DNA of 59,305 nt from an uncultured Pelagibacteraceae bacterium (GCA_902597695.1 CACJYH010000002.1:1-59305); one strand, 5' to 3'. Positions 40,895 through 50,243 are shown, counted from the stretch's first letter. Made by a program: numbers and translations. The notes: generated by a model not told the origin, from the sequence alone.

Positions 40895-42640
40895 ATGCTT
40901 AATTCTGAAGATTTAATAAATAAAGTAAAAATTTATAACAAATTTTTAAACCCTGAAAAACTGAATAAAGCTTATGATTTTGCTGTTAAAGCACATAGTA
41001 ATCAAAAGAGAGCTTCAGGTGACCCATATTCAGTACATCCTATAGAAGTCGCAAATATTCTAACAGATCTTAAATTAGATAGCGCTACTATTACTACTGG
41101 TTTATTACATGATACGATCGAAGATACCTACGCAACTTACGAAACCATTAAGGGAGAATTTGGTGAAGAGGTTGCAGATTTAGTTGATGGTGTTACAAAA
41201 ATTTCAGTTTTTGAAAACACCGCAACCACAAACTCAAAAGCAGAAAACTTTAGAAAACTTATTTTAGCTACCTCAAAGGATATAAGAGTTTTGTTAGTCA
41301 AAATTGCAGATCGTTTACATAATATGAGAACGATAAAAGCTATCACCAAAGAAGATAAAAGGAAAAGAATTGCACAAGAGACAATGGAAATTTATGCACC
41401 ATTAGCTGATAGAATGGGAATGCATAGAATTCGTGATGAGCTAGAGGATTTATCTTTTGAAGTTTTGAATAATGATGCAAGAACATTAATTCAAAATAGA
41501 TTAGATGAAATCAAATCTGACAAAAAAGATATTTTCGAGTCTCTTTCTAATGAAATAAACAGTTTGTTAAATGATAATAATATACAATCTAAAATTTATG
41601 GAAGAGGCAAAACACCTTTTTCAATTTGGAGAAAAGTTCAAAAGAAACGAGTTTCTCTTGAGCAAATTACTGATATTATTGGATTTAGAATAATTTTAAA
41701 AAATATAGATGATTGTTACAAAACTTTAGGGATAATTCATAAAGAATACAATTGTATACCTGGCAAATTTAAAGATTATATCTCTTCACCTAAAATTAAT
41801 GGTTATAAATCAATTCATACAGCAGTTATTGGATCTAATAAAAAACCCATAGAAATTCAAATTAGAACAACAGAAATGCATGATTTCGCTGAAAGGGGTA
41901 TTGCTTCACACTGGCAATATAAATCTTCTGAAAAATTTAATTCTTTAACTTGGAAAGAATATGACTGGTTAAAAGATTTAGTAGAAATCATTGAAAAAAA
42001 TGAAAATCCAGAACATTCATATGAATATACAAAACTACAAATGTTCCAGGAAAATGTATTTTGCTTTACACCAAAAGGATCGGTTATTAAATTACCAAAA
42101 GATGCTACTCCAATTGATTTTGCATATGCCGTACATACTAAAATAGGAGATACTGCAATTGGATGTGAAATAAATGGTAATAAAAGTGAACTCCAAACTA
42201 TTTTAAGAAATGGAGATCGAGTTAAAATTATTACCTCTAAAAATCATTCACCATCATTGCATTGGATCCCGATAACAAAAACAGGAAAAGCAAGGGCAGC
42301 TATAAGACGTTATTGGCATGAAAAGGGGGAAAGAAAAGAGGAAAGAGTAAAAAAGTACAATACTACTTTATGGATATCTTTACCAGATAAACCTGGTCAG
42401 CTTGGTAATGTAAGTTCGTTAATCGGAAAGCATAAACTTAATATTTCAAACCTTGTGATGGTAGGCAAAAACCCCAACTATATAAATTTTAAATTTCAAT
42501 TAATCATAAGGGATTTAAAAAATTTCACTAATTTTATTGCAGAGCTAAAACAAAAAGGTATAAAATTTAAGATAATTAGACACGAAGATAAAAGAAATGC
42601 TTTCACACAAAAAATCCTTAGATATTTTAAGAAAAACTAA
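40895..42640 (+). CDS. rsh: Bifunctional (p)ppGpp synthetase/hydrolase, compact form
   Basis: 581 residues, against about 700-750 for most RelA/SpoT proteins. HD hydrolase domain (about 20-165) with YSVHPIEVA and LLHDTIEDT; synthetase domain (about 225-340) with IYGRGKTPFSIWRKVQKK and PKINGYKSIHTAVIG; TGS domain (about 380-445; VFCFTPKGSVIKLPKDATPI); a short ACT domain at the C-terminus (about 505-575). All catalytic parts look intact and the saving is in linkers and helical regions. Probably the main stringent-response enzyme of this genome. Its end overlaps pyrE by 44 bases. Confidence 0.95.
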   Translation: MLNSEDLINKVKIYNKFLNPEKLNKAYDFAVKAHSNQKRASGDPYSVHPIEVANILTDLKLDSATITTGLLHDTIEDTYATYETIKGEFGEEVADLVDGVTKISVFENTATTNSKAENFRKLILATSKDIRVLLVKIADRLHNMRTIKAITKEDKRKRIAQETMEIYAPLADRMGMHRIRDELEDLSFEVLNNDARTLIQNRLDEIKSDKKDIFESLSNEINSLLNDNNIQSKIYGRGKTPFSIWRKVQKKRVSLEQITDIIGFRIILKNIDDCYKTLGIIHKEYNCIPGKFKDYISSPKINGYKSIHTAVIGSNKKPIEIQIRTTEMHDFAERGIASHWQYKSSEKFNSLTWKEYDWLKDLVEIIEKNENPEHSYEYTKLQMFQENVFCFTPKGSVIKLPKDATPIDFAYAVHTKIGDTAIGCEINGNKSELQTILRNGDRVKIITSKNHSPSLHWIPITKTGKARAAIRRYWHEKGERKEERVKKYNTTLWISLPDKPGQLGNVSSLIGKHKLNISNLVMVGKNPNYINFKFQLIIRDLKNFTNFIAELKQKGIKFKIIRHEDKRNAFTQKILRYFKKN

Positions 42641-43184
42641 TGCATTATTAGAGGGACATTTTGTTTTATCTTCTGGATTACACTCTTCAAAATATATTCA
42701 ATGCGCAAAACTATTAAGTTTTCCGCATAAGGCAGAGAAAATTTGTAAATCTTTAGCCGGAAAAATTAAGAAAAAATTTAAAAACTTCGACTTAATCTTA
42801 TCACCAGCAATGGGAGGTATAGTAATCGGTTATGAAATTGGCAGATTACTTAAAAAAGAAACTATTTTCTGTGAAAGAGTAAAAGGAAAATTTAGATTAA
42901 GAAGAGGTTTTCAAATTAAAAAAGGATCAAAAGTATTAATTATTGAAGATGTTATAACCACAGGTAAATCAAGCATGGAATGTGTAAAATTGATTAAAAA
43001 TTCAAAAGCAAAATTAATAGGTTTTGCAACAATTATTGATAGATCATCAAAAAATAATTTAAAGATAAAAAAAAATATAGTTTCACACCTTAAAATTTCT
43101 GTTCCAACTTATAAAAAGAACAAAATTCCAAACGAGTTGAAATTAATTCCAATTTCAACACCAGGAAGTAGATACACGAAGTGA
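42597..43184 (+). CDS. pyrE: Orotate phosphoribosyltransferase
   Basis: 195 residues. Adds ribose-5-phosphate to orotate. PRPP-binding motif VLIIEDVITTGKSS (about 121-134), the GHFVLSSGLHSSKYIQC start and SPAMGGIVIGYEIGR all fit. The ATG lies 44 bases inside rsh, and no later start keeps the conserved N-terminus. The stop overlaps the pdxJ GTG. Confidence 0.95.
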   Translation: MLSHKKSLDILRKTNALLEGHFVLSSGLHSSKYIQCAKLLSFPHKAEKICKSLAGKIKKKFKNFDLILSPAMGGIVIGYEIGRLLKKETIFCERVKGKFRLRRGFQIKKGSKVLIIEDVITTGKSSMECVKLIKNSKAKLIGFATIIDRSSKNNLKIKKNIVSHLKISVPTYKKNKIPNELKLIPISTPGSRYTK

Positions 43185-43897
43185 GACGTCTTGGAGTAAA
43201 TATTGATCATATAGCAACCCTGAGAAATGCTAGAGGTGAATTACATCCAGATCCGATATTTGCAGCTAAATTTGTTAAGAAAGCAGGTGCAGACTCAATA
43301 ACAATCCATCTTCGTGAAGATAGAAGACATATAAAAGATAATGATGCAAAAAAAATTTGTTCTTTAAAAAATATTTTAGTTAATTTGGAAATCTCAACTA
43401 ACCTAAAAATGATAAGTAAAGCTTTAAAAATAAAACCAAATTATATTTGTTTAGTGCCAGAAAATAGAAAAGAAGTCACCACAGAGGGAGGTTTAGACTT
43501 AAATAAAAATAAAAATAAAATTAAAAATATAATTTTGAAATTTAAAAAGAAAAAAATTAGAACAAGTTTATTCATAAATCCATCAATTAATGATATCAAG
43601 ACCTCATATAAATTAGGATCTGATTGTGTTGAAATTCATACAGGTAGACTTTCTAGATTAGTAAAATTGAAGAAGAATTATTCTAAAGAGCTTAATAGAA
43701 TAAAAAAATGTTCAATTATTGCAAAGAAAATTGGTTTAGAAGTTCATGCTGGTCATGGACTTGATTATAAAACAACTGAATTAATATCTAGATTTAAAGA
43801 AATAGAAGAATTTAATATAGGACATTATCTAATCGGTGAGTCGGTTTTTTTTGGTTTATCCAAAGTAATAAAAAAATTCAAAAAAATTATTAAATAA
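43181..43897 (+). CDS. pdxJ: Pyridoxine 5'-phosphate synthase
   Basis: 238 residues from a GTG start overlapping the pyrE stop (GTGA). Condenses deoxyxylulose-5-phosphate with amino-acetone-phosphate to make vitamin B6. Motifs: RLGVNIDHIATLRNARG, TIHLREDRRHI, VCLVPE-like YICLVPENRKEVTTEGG and LEVHAGHGLDYKT. TIM-barrel of normal length. Upstream of acpS, as in many proteobacteria. Confidence 0.96.
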   Translation: MRRLGVNIDHIATLRNARGELHPDPIFAAKFVKKAGADSITIHLREDRRHIKDNDAKKICSLKNILVNLEISTNLKMISKALKIKPNYICLVPENRKEVTTEGGLDLNKNKNKIKNIILKFKKKKIRTSLFINPSINDIKTSYKLGSDCVEIHTGRLSRLVKLKKNYSKELNRIKKCSIIAKKIGLEVHAGHGLDYKTTELISRFKEIEEFNIGHYLIGESVFFGLSKVIKKFKKIIK

Positions 43898-43902
43898 CAG
43901 AA

Positions 43903-44289
43903 ATGAAAATATTAGGAATTGGAGTTGATATAGTAAACAATAGACGAATTCAGCCTTTAATTAGAAACCAAAACTTTATAAAAAGAACTTTTGGACCAAA
44001 TGAACTTAAATTTTCTAAAAATAAAGTTAATAAAACAAACTTTTTTGCAAAAAGATTTGCAGCTAAAGAGGCTCTATCTAAATCATTTGGTACTGGAATT
44101 AGAGATGATTTAAGCTTCAAAGATATTGAAATTTTAAATGATAAAATGGGTAAACCTTTTTTCTATAAATCAAAAAAAATTGATAAAATTATAAAAAAAA
44201 AGTTCAAAATTAAGAAATATGACTTGTTTCTTTCACTATCTGATGAAAAAGATCATTCAATAGCATTTACAATTTTGGTTAAAAGATAA
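43903..44289 (+). CDS. acpS: Holo-[acyl-carrier-protein] synthase
   Basis: 128 residues. Transfers phosphopantetheine from CoA to ACP. The two signatures GIGVDIVNNRRI and FAKRFAAKEALSKSFGTG, with the metal-binding Asp and Glu, are intact. The stop overlaps the lepB ATG by one base. Confidence 0.95.
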   Translation: MKILGIGVDIVNNRRIQPLIRNQNFIKRTFGPNELKFSKNKVNKTNFFAKRFAAKEALSKSFGTGIRDDLSFKDIEILNDKMGKPFFYKSKKIDKIIKKKFKIKKYDLFLSLSDEKDHSIAFTILVKR

Positions 44290-45023
44290 TGTTAGATAAA
44301 AATTTCTTTAAAGAAAACATAAAAACTTTATTTTATGCATTAATTATTGCTATTTTTATTAGATCTATATTTCTCCAACCGTTTTATATACCATCTTCAT
44401 CCATGGAGCCTAATCTGTTAGTTGGAGACAGATTATTTGTAACTAAATATTCATATGGTTATAGCAAACATTCATTTCCATTCAGTCCACCTATTTTTAC
44501 AGGAAGAGTAATGTTCAGTGAGCCAAAAAGGGGAGATGTTGTAGTATTCAAAACTCCTGCAGATAATAGAACTGACTATATAAAAAGATTAATTGGTTTA
44601 CCCGGAGACCAAGTACAATTTATTAATTCAAATTTGTATATAAATAACTCAGAGGTTTTAAAATCCAGAATCTCAGAAAGTGATAAAATATTCTGTGGAA
44701 ATAGAAACATTGATGTATTTACTTTTGAAGAAATTTTACCCAATGGAAAAAAACATAAAACTGTTTACTTAAAAGATTATACTTTTAAAAATTCTGATAA
44801 ATTTATAGTTCCAAAGGATCACTACTTCTATTTAGGAGATAATAGAGATTGTTCTAAGGATAGTAGATATTTATCAAGTGTAGGATATGTACACAAAAAT
44901 AATCTTGTAGGAAAGGCCCAATTTATTTTCTTCTCATCAGATAGATCTATTGGAAGTATTTTTTCATTTTGGAAATGGAACAAATCAATCAGATTTGATA
45001 GATTCTTTCAAAAGATCAAATAA
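44289..45023 (+). CDS. lepB: Signal peptidase I
   Basis: 244 residues. A single N-terminal membrane segment (about 11-30) anchors a periplasmic domain. Catalytic Ser38 in PSSSMEPNLLVGD and Lys99 in DYIKRLIGLPGD form the dyad; YLGDNRDCSKDSR is the third family box. Removes signal peptides from Sec substrates such as the exported proteins in this window. One-base overlaps with acpS and rnc. Confidence 0.96.
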   Translation: MLDKNFFKENIKTLFYALIIAIFIRSIFLQPFYIPSSSMEPNLLVGDRLFVTKYSYGYSKHSFPFSPPIFTGRVMFSEPKRGDVVVFKTPADNRTDYIKRLIGLPGDQVQFINSNLYINNSEVLKSRISESDKIFCGNRNIDVFTFEEILPNGKKHKTVYLKDYTFKNSDKFIVPKDHYFYLGDNRDCSKDSRYLSSVGYVHKNNLVGKAQFIFFSSDRSIGSIFSFWKWNKSIRFDRFFQKIK

Positions 45024-45691
45024 TGAAAATCAATTATCAAACTTTAGAAAAAAAAATTAAGATCAATTTCAAAGACAAAGATTTGTTAGTTAAATCATTA
45101 ACACATAAAAGCTATAGCAAAGAAATTAATAACGAAAAATTAGAATTTTTAGGAGATCGTGTCTTAGGATTAGTAATTGCAAAAAAACTTTTGGAAATTT
45201 ATCCCAATGAAAAAGAAGGTATATTAGATAAAAAGTTTGCATCGTTAGTAAATAAGAAAACTTGTTTACAAATCGCAAAAAAAATTGATCTTGATAGATA
45301 TATTTTAACTTTAGATATTAAGAAAAAGAAAAATAAAATAGAGGATAAGGTTGTTTCTGATTGTTGTGAAGCATTAATAGGATCTATCTATCTAGATAAA
45401 GGTTTTAATTCTGCAGAAAAATTTATTTTAGAATTATGGTCAGAAAATATTAAAGAAAGTGTTATTACTCAAATAGATCCAAAAACAAAATTACAAGAAT
45501 TCTCTTTAAAAAGATTTAAGAAATTACCTATTTATAAACTTATTTCAAATACTGGACCAAGACATAAACCTCTTTTTAAAGTTGGTGTAAAATTAATTGA
45601 TACTAAGTTTTTTTTAGCTGAGGGTAGTTCAAAAAAAGATGCTGAACAAAATGCTGCTATTAAATGTTTACAAAATCAGAATAAATTATGA
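45023..45691 (+). CDS. rnc: Ribonuclease III
   Basis: 222 residues. Catalytic domain with NEKLEFLGDRVLGLVI (about 35-50) and DCCEALIGSIYLDKG, then a C-terminal dsRNA-binding domain (about 150-220; DPKTKLQEFS start). Processes rRNA precursors. It overlaps recO by four bases (ATGA), so era, which usually lies between them, is not here. Confidence 0.96.
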   Translation: MKINYQTLEKKIKINFKDKDLLVKSLTHKSYSKEINNEKLEFLGDRVLGLVIAKKLLEIYPNEKEGILDKKFASLVNKKTCLQIAKKIDLDRYILTLDIKKKKNKIEDKVVSDCCEALIGSIYLDKGFNSAEKFILELWSENIKESVITQIDPKTKLQEFSLKRFKKLPIYKLISNTGPRHKPLFKVGVKLIDTKFFLAEGSSKKDAEQNAAIKCLQNQNKL

Positions 45692-46368
45692 TTTGGGACG
45701 ATATTGGATTCTTATTAAATAAAAATAGATATAATGAAAATTCATTAATATCTGAAATTTATACAAAAAATTTTGGTAAAGTGAGTGGCATTATTTTCGG
45801 TGGAACTTCAAAAAAAATTAAGAACTATCTTCAAATAGGAAATAAACTATATGTAAATTATAATTCTAAAAATGAAAATAGCATGGGTTATTTTAAAGTA
45901 GAGATTCAAGAAGCTTTATCTCCATTATATTTTGATAATCATCAAAAATTAACTTGTATTTCCTCAGCTATGAATTTGGTTAAATTGCTTACAGCCGAGT
46001 CACAAAAAAATACAAAGATATTTTCTTTGTTAGAAGAATTTTATGTTTTATTGAACTCTAAAGACTGGATAAAAAATTATATCTTTTGGGAGTTGGAATT
46101 ATTTAAATCTCTAGGCTATGACTTAAATTTTGAGAATTTAGTTAATGAAAAAATTATTGGTGATCAAAAACAATATATATCGAAGTCATCAACAGAAAAA
46201 AGGATTATACCTAATTTTTTAATAGATAAAAATAACTCAACTGAAGATATAGGATCTTTACTAACAGGTCTTAAATTGTTGAGTGATTATCTTGAAAAGT
46301 CAATTTTAAAGCCAAATAACCTAAACCAACCAATCAGCAGATTACAATTTATTAATACTTTAAAATAA
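45688..46368 (+). CDS. recO: DNA repair protein RecO
   Basis: 226 residues. N-terminal OB fold (about 1-80; LISEIYTKNFGKVSGIIFGG) and a helical C-terminal domain with FWELELFKSLGYDLNFENL. It lacks the zinc cysteines seen in some RecO proteins. Works with RecR in loading RecA at gaps. It ends directly against the hemB stop (convergent, no gap). Confidence 0.9.
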   Translation: MIWDDIGFLLNKNRYNENSLISEIYTKNFGKVSGIIFGGTSKKIKNYLQIGNKLYVNYNSKNENSMGYFKVEIQEALSPLYFDNHQKLTCISSAMNLVKLLTAESQKNTKIFSLLEEFYVLLNSKDWIKNYIFWELELFKSLGYDLNFENLVNEKIIGDQKQYISKSSTEKRIIPNFLIDKNNSTEDIGSLLTGLKLLSDYLEKSILKPNNLNQPISRLQFINTLK

Positions 46369-47358
46369 TTATTTAATGATTTGGTCTAATCTATCAGCGT
46401 AATAACTAACAATAGCATTTGCTCCTGCTCTTTTAAAAGAAATAAGACTTTCTAAAATAATGTTTCGATCAGTTAAATCATTTTTAATTCCATGTTCTAA
46501 TAAAGAATATTCACCTGAGACTTGATATGCCATAACTGGAATCTTAAAATTTTCTTTAACTTTTTTAATTATATCAAGATATGGTAGTCCAGGTTTAACC
46601 ATAACCATATCAGCCCCTTCTTTAATATCCAAAGCAACCTCTCTTAAAGCTTCATCACTATTTCGATAATCCATTTGATAATTCTTTTTATTTCCTTTTA
46701 ATAAGTTTTTTGAACCAACTGCATCTCTAAAAGGGCCATAAAAACTTGAAGCATATTTAACAGCATAAGAAAGTATTTGTGTCATTTTAAAATTATGTTT
46801 ATCTAGATAATTTCTAATTTCACCAATTCGACCATCCATCATGTCAGATGGCGCTAAAACATCACAACCCATTTGTGCTTGCAACAAAGATTGATCTAAT
46901 AAAATTTTTATGGTTTCGTCATTTAACACATATTTGTTTTGTAAAAGTCCATCATGACCATGTGAGGTATATGGATCTAATGCAACATCACACATTATTC
47001 CAATCTCATTTTTATATTTATTCTTTATTCTTTGTAGTGCCCTACAAACTAGATTATTTTCGTTAAGAGCCTCTGTACCTAAGTCGTTTTTTTTTCTTTT
47101 TTCAGTGTATGGAAAGAAGGCAATCATAGGTATGCCTTTTTTAATAGCTTTATCTACTATATTATTTAATTTATCGATTGTGTACCTGTAAACACCAGGC
47201 ATTGATTTAATAGATTGTTTTTTATTTTTTCCATCAATTAGAAAAATGGGTAAAATAAAATCATTAGGCGTAAGATTATTTTCTTCAATTAACCTTCTTG
47301 ACCAATCAGTTTTTCTATTTCGTCTTAGTCTTAATGCTGGGAATTTTCCTGTAATCAT
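46369..47358 (-). CDS. hemB: Delta-aminolevulinic acid dehydratase, Mg-type metal site
   Basis: 329 residues. Joins two aminolevulinates into porphobilinogen. Active-site lysines K201 (YAVKYASSFYGPFRDA) and K255 (MVMVKPGLPY). The metal-site sequence is DVALDPYTSHGHDG, with Asp/Ala in place of the cysteines of zinc enzymes, which marks the Mg2+/zinc-independent type seen in alphaproteobacteria and plants. A lone gene, 91 bases from the divergent oxygenase-like gene. Confidence 0.97.
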   Translation of the reverse strand: MITGKFPALRLRRNRKTDWSRRLIEENNLTPNDFILPIFLIDGKNKKQSIKSMPGVYRYTIDKLNNIVDKAIKKGIPMIAFFPYTEKRKKNDLGTEALNENNLVCRALQRIKNKYKNEIGIMCDVALDPYTSHGHDGLLQNKYVLNDETIKILLDQSLLQAQMGCDVLAPSDMMDGRIGEIRNYLDKHNFKMTQILSYAVKYASSFYGPFRDAVGSKNLLKGNKKNYQMDYRNSDEALREVALDIKEGADMVMVKPGLPYLDIIKKVKENFKIPVMAYQVSGEYSLLEHGIKNDLTDRNIILESLISFKRAGANAIVSYYADRLDQIIK

Positions 47359-47401
47359 GTTTAAATCTATTTAAAATATGCGACAAATGTTATATATAAA
47401 T

Positions 47402-47419
47402 ATATCTTAAAAAAGATAT
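47402..47419. repeat. Inverted repeat in the hemB / oxygenase intergenic region
   Basis: ATATCTT and AAGATAT (seven bases each) are separated by AAAA, 31 bases before the oxygenase start codon. An extended -10-like TGTTATATA precedes it at about 47388-47396. It could be an operator or a weak hairpin in the leader; in DNA this AT-rich it could also be chance. Confidence 0.4.
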
Positions 47420-47449
47420 TAAACAATATCAGGAGACAATAAATTATTA

Positions 47450-48040
47450 ATGAATTTAAATTTTAACGATTTTCAAAAACAGGATATTAAGTTTGATGTA
47501 AACAAACTTCAAAATGCTTATAAAGAATTATTAACCATCAAGGGTTTTTCAGGAGTTGATGGTGTTTCAAATTTTGGTGCCATTTCATTAACACAAATAC
47601 CAGGTGATCCAGACTCTATTAAAGGTAATAAAGCAAGAGGTGTATTCTGGACTAAACCAGACTCTTCTGGAAAAGAAGCTATGAGAGATGAAATGATTGA
47701 TGAGTCTGCTTATTCTGAATTTATTGAAGATTACAAACATACTTATTTCAAAGAGGTGTTTGATGTCCTTTCATCAAAGTATAAATTGGGACGTGTAAGA
47801 ATTTTATTAAAGGAGCCAAGATCAACTTTAAGTTGGCACAGAGATCCGGAGCCAAGACTACATATTCCAATAATTACTAACCCGGGTTCTATAATGGTTA
47901 TTGATAATGTTGCGAAACATATGCCTGCTGACGGTTCTGTTTGGATTACTAATAATACTAAATATCATAATGCATTTAATGGGGGAGAAGAAAATAGAAT
48001 CCATTTAGTTGCATGTGTTTTAGATTACAAATTTAACTAA
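47450..48040 (+). CDS. Aspartyl/asparaginyl beta-hydroxylase-like 2-oxoglutarate oxygenase
   Basis: 196 residues. The C-terminal half has the double-stranded beta-helix pattern of Fe(II)/2-oxoglutarate oxygenases: iron ligands H130 and D132 (SWHRDPEPRLHIPI) and H173 (YHNAFN), with R183 (NRIHLVACV) as the likely 2-oxoglutarate anchor. The substrate is unknown. The N-terminal 100 residues match nothing I recognise. One base before rpiB, and in one group with glyA and nrdR. An AGGAG lies 14 bases before the ATG, further than usual. Family assignment is by motif only. Confidence 0.75.
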   Translation: MNLNFNDFQKQDIKFDVNKLQNAYKELLTIKGFSGVDGVSNFGAISLTQIPGDPDSIKGNKARGVFWTKPDSSGKEAMRDEMIDESAYSEFIEDYKHTYFKEVFDVLSSKYKLGRVRILLKEPRSTLSWHRDPEPRLHIPIITNPGSIMVIDNVAKHMPADGSVWITNNTKYHNAFNGGEENRIHLVACVLDYKFN

Positions 48041-48041
48041 T

Positions 48042-48467
48042 TTGAAAAAAATATTTATTTCTTCAGATCACGCTGGATATAATTTGAAAGAACAAATTAA
48101 AAAAAAGTTTCTAAAAAGATACAATTTTCATGATCTTGGGACTGATAACTCAAAGGTCTCTGTAAATTACCCAGACTTTGCTCATAAATTATGTAAAAAG
48201 GTCAGTGTTAACTCAAAAAACATGGGTATTTTAGTTTGTGGTTCAGGTATGGGAATGTCAATGGCTGCAAATAAACACAAAAAAATTCGAGCTGCAATGT
48301 GTTATTCAATAAAAAACACAAAATTATCTAGATTGCATAACAACGCGAATATTATAACATTAGGATCTAGATTGACAAAAAAAAATACTGCCTTTAAATG
48401 TATTGAAACTTTCATTAATACTAAATTTGAGGGTGGTAGACATAAAAAAAGAGTAAAAAAAATATAA
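48042..48467 (+). CDS. rpiB: Ribose-5-phosphate isomerase B
   Basis: 141 residues from a TTG at 48042, one base after the previous stop. Interconverts ribulose-5-phosphate and ribose-5-phosphate. Motifs: [13 protein letters not shown], the active-site Cys in [14 protein letters not shown], and [15 protein letters not shown]. Placement directly before glyA is common in alphaproteobacteria. Confidence 0.95.
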   Translation: MKKIFISSDHAGYNLKEQIKKKFLKRYNFHDLGTDNSKVSVNYPDFAHKLCKKVSVNSKNMGILVCGSGMGMSMAANKHKKIRAAMCYSIKNTKLSRLHNNANIITLGSRLTKKNTAFKCIETFINTKFEGGRHKKRVKKI

Positions 48468-48474
48468 GGAAAAA

Positions 48475-49788
48475 ATGTCAAGTGAAACAAAATATATAAA
48501 TTCTTCTTACCAGGATTTTTTTGAAAAAAGTCTTTCAAAATCTGATCCAGATTTATTTAAGGCAATAAATGATGAGTTAATTAGACAACAAAATCACATT
48601 GAGTTAATAGCTTCTGAAAATATAGTTTCACAAGCTGTATTAGAAGCTCAAGGATCAGTTCTAACAAATAAATATGCAGAAGGATATCCAGGTAAAAGGT
48701 ATTACAATGGTTGTGAACATGTAGATGTAGCAGAAAAACTAGCACTTGAGAGAATAAAAAAACTTTTCAATTGTAAATACGCAAATGTTCAACCTCATTC
48801 AGGTGCTCAAGCAAATGGTGCCGTGTTTCTAGCTTTGTTGAAACCAAATGACACTTTTATGGGCATGAGCTTAAATTCAGGAGGTCACATAACTCATGGA
48901 TTGAAAATTTCAATGTCGGGTAAATGGTTTAATGCAATAAGTTATGACGTAGATAAAAAATCTGAATTAATTGATTATGATAATGTTGAAAAACTTGCTC
49001 TAGAACATAAACCAAAATTAATTATTGCAGGCGGTAGTGCGTATTCAAGAGTAATTGATTTTAAAAGATTTAGAGAAATAGCTGATAAGGTTGGTGCATT
49101 TCTTATGGTAGATATGGCGCATTTTTCCGGTTTAGTAGCTGGCAAAGGATATCCAAATCCTTGTGACTATGCACATGTAGTAACATCCACAACACATAAA
49201 GTTTTCAGAAGTGCACGTGGTGGAATTATTTTATCAAATGATTTAGATCTTGGAAAAAAATTTGATACAGCTGTTTTTCCTGGTTATCAAGGTGGCCCTT
49301 TAATGCATATCATCGCTGCTAAAGCTGCAGGTTTTTATGAAGCATTAAAACCTGAATTCCAAACTTACATAAAGAATGTTTTAGCAAACGCTAAAATGTT
49401 AGCAGAGACTTTAAAAAATAATGGATTTAAGATTTACTCAGGTGGAACAGATACACATCTAATGTTAGTTGACTTGAGACCTTTTGGGGTAAAAGGAAAT
49501 ATAGCCTCTGAGAGTTTATGTAGAGCCAATATTACTTGTAATAAAAATGGGATCCCTTTTGATACAGAAAAACCAATGATAACTTCAGGTATAAGACTTG
49601 GTTCACAAGCTGCTACAACAAGAGGATTTGGCTTAAAAGAATTTGAAAAAGTAGGCGAATTAATAACTAAAGTAATAAAAGGATTATCTGAAAATCCAGA
49701 GGATAATAGTAGAGTGGAAAATGAAGTGAGACAAGAAGTTGTAAGTTTATGTTCTAATTTTCCAATTTATAAAAATTTGAATAAATGA
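48475..49788 (+). CDS. glyA: Serine hydroxymethyltransferase
   Basis: 437 residues. Interconverts serine and glycine with tetrahydrofolate one-carbon units. PLP Lys242 in [35 protein letters not shown] region and [16 protein letters not shown] are typical. A clear AAGGA site precedes the ATG, and the seven-base gap leaves no room for a riboswitch. Connects with sarcosine oxidase, which also feeds glycine and one-carbon units. It overlaps nrdR by four bases. Confidence 0.98.
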   Translation: MSSETKYINSSYQDFFEKSLSKSDPDLFKAINDELIRQQNHIELIASENIVSQAVLEAQGSVLTNKYAEGYPGKRYYNGCEHVDVAEKLALERIKKLFNCKYANVQPHSGAQANGAVFLALLKPNDTFMGMSLNSGGHITHGLKISMSGKWFNAISYDVDKKSELIDYDNVEKLALEHKPKLIIAGGSAYSRVIDFKRFREIADKVGAFLMVDMAHFSGLVAGKGYPNPCDYAHVVTSTTHKVFRSARGGIILSNDLDLGKKFDTAVFPGYQGGPLMHIIAAKAAGFYEALKPEFQTYIKNVLANAKMLAETLKNNGFKIYSGGTDTHLMLVDLRPFGVKGNIASESLCRANITCNKNGIPFDTEKPMITSGIRLGSQAATTRGFGLKEFEKVGELITKVIKGLSENPEDNSRVENEVRQEVVSLCSNFPIYKNLNK

Positions 49789-50243
49789 TCTGTCCTTGTG
49801 AGAAAAAAGGGGAAACTTCTGTAGTAGATTCCAGACCTACGGAAGATGGAACTGCAATTCGTAGAAGAAGACTATGTAGTTGTGGCGCAAGATTTACTAC
49901 ATTTGAAAGAATTCAGCATCGTGAAGTGATGGTTGTAAAAAAAAATGGAAGGAAATCTTCTTTTGATCGAGATAAATTGGCTAAATCAATTTACATTGCA
50001 TTAAAAAAGAGACCTTTAGATGCAGAAACTGTCGAAAAATTTATTAGTCGAATTACAAGATCTTTAGAAGAACTAGGGCAGAATGAAATTGCGAGCAATA
50101 CAATTGGAACAATGGTTATGGAGGGTTTAAAGGAACTTGATCCAGTTGCATATGTTAGGTTTGCCTCTGTTTATAGAAACTTTAGAGAAGAACAAGATTT
50201 CGTACAATTTGTGGACAAGCTAGATGTCTACAAAAAAAGATAA
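49785..50243 (+). CDS. nrdR: Transcriptional repressor NrdR with CxC zinc knuckles
   Basis: 152 residues: zinc ribbon (1-45) and ATP-cone (about 47-137). NrdR represses ribonucleotide reductase genes in response to ATP/dATP. The family has CxxC knuckles (C3/C6 and C31/C34); here they read MICPCEKKG and [12 protein letters not shown], so both are CxC (C3/C5, C31/C33). The codons are clean and the rest ([33 protein letters not shown]) is conserved. glyA-nrdR-ribD order is normal. It overlaps ribD by 20 bases. Confidence 0.94.
   Translation: MICPCEKKGETSVVDSRPTEDGTAIRRRRLCSCGARFTTFERIQHREVMVVKKNGRKSSFDRDKLAKSIYIALKKRPLDAETVEKFISRITRSLEELGQNEIASNTIGTMVMEGLKELDPVAYVRFASVYRNFREEQDFVQFVDKLDVYKKR

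Noticed and set aside
48468..48474. Glycine or other riboswitch ahead of glyA
   Set aside because: Only seven bases separate rpiB and glyA; there is no room for a structured leader.
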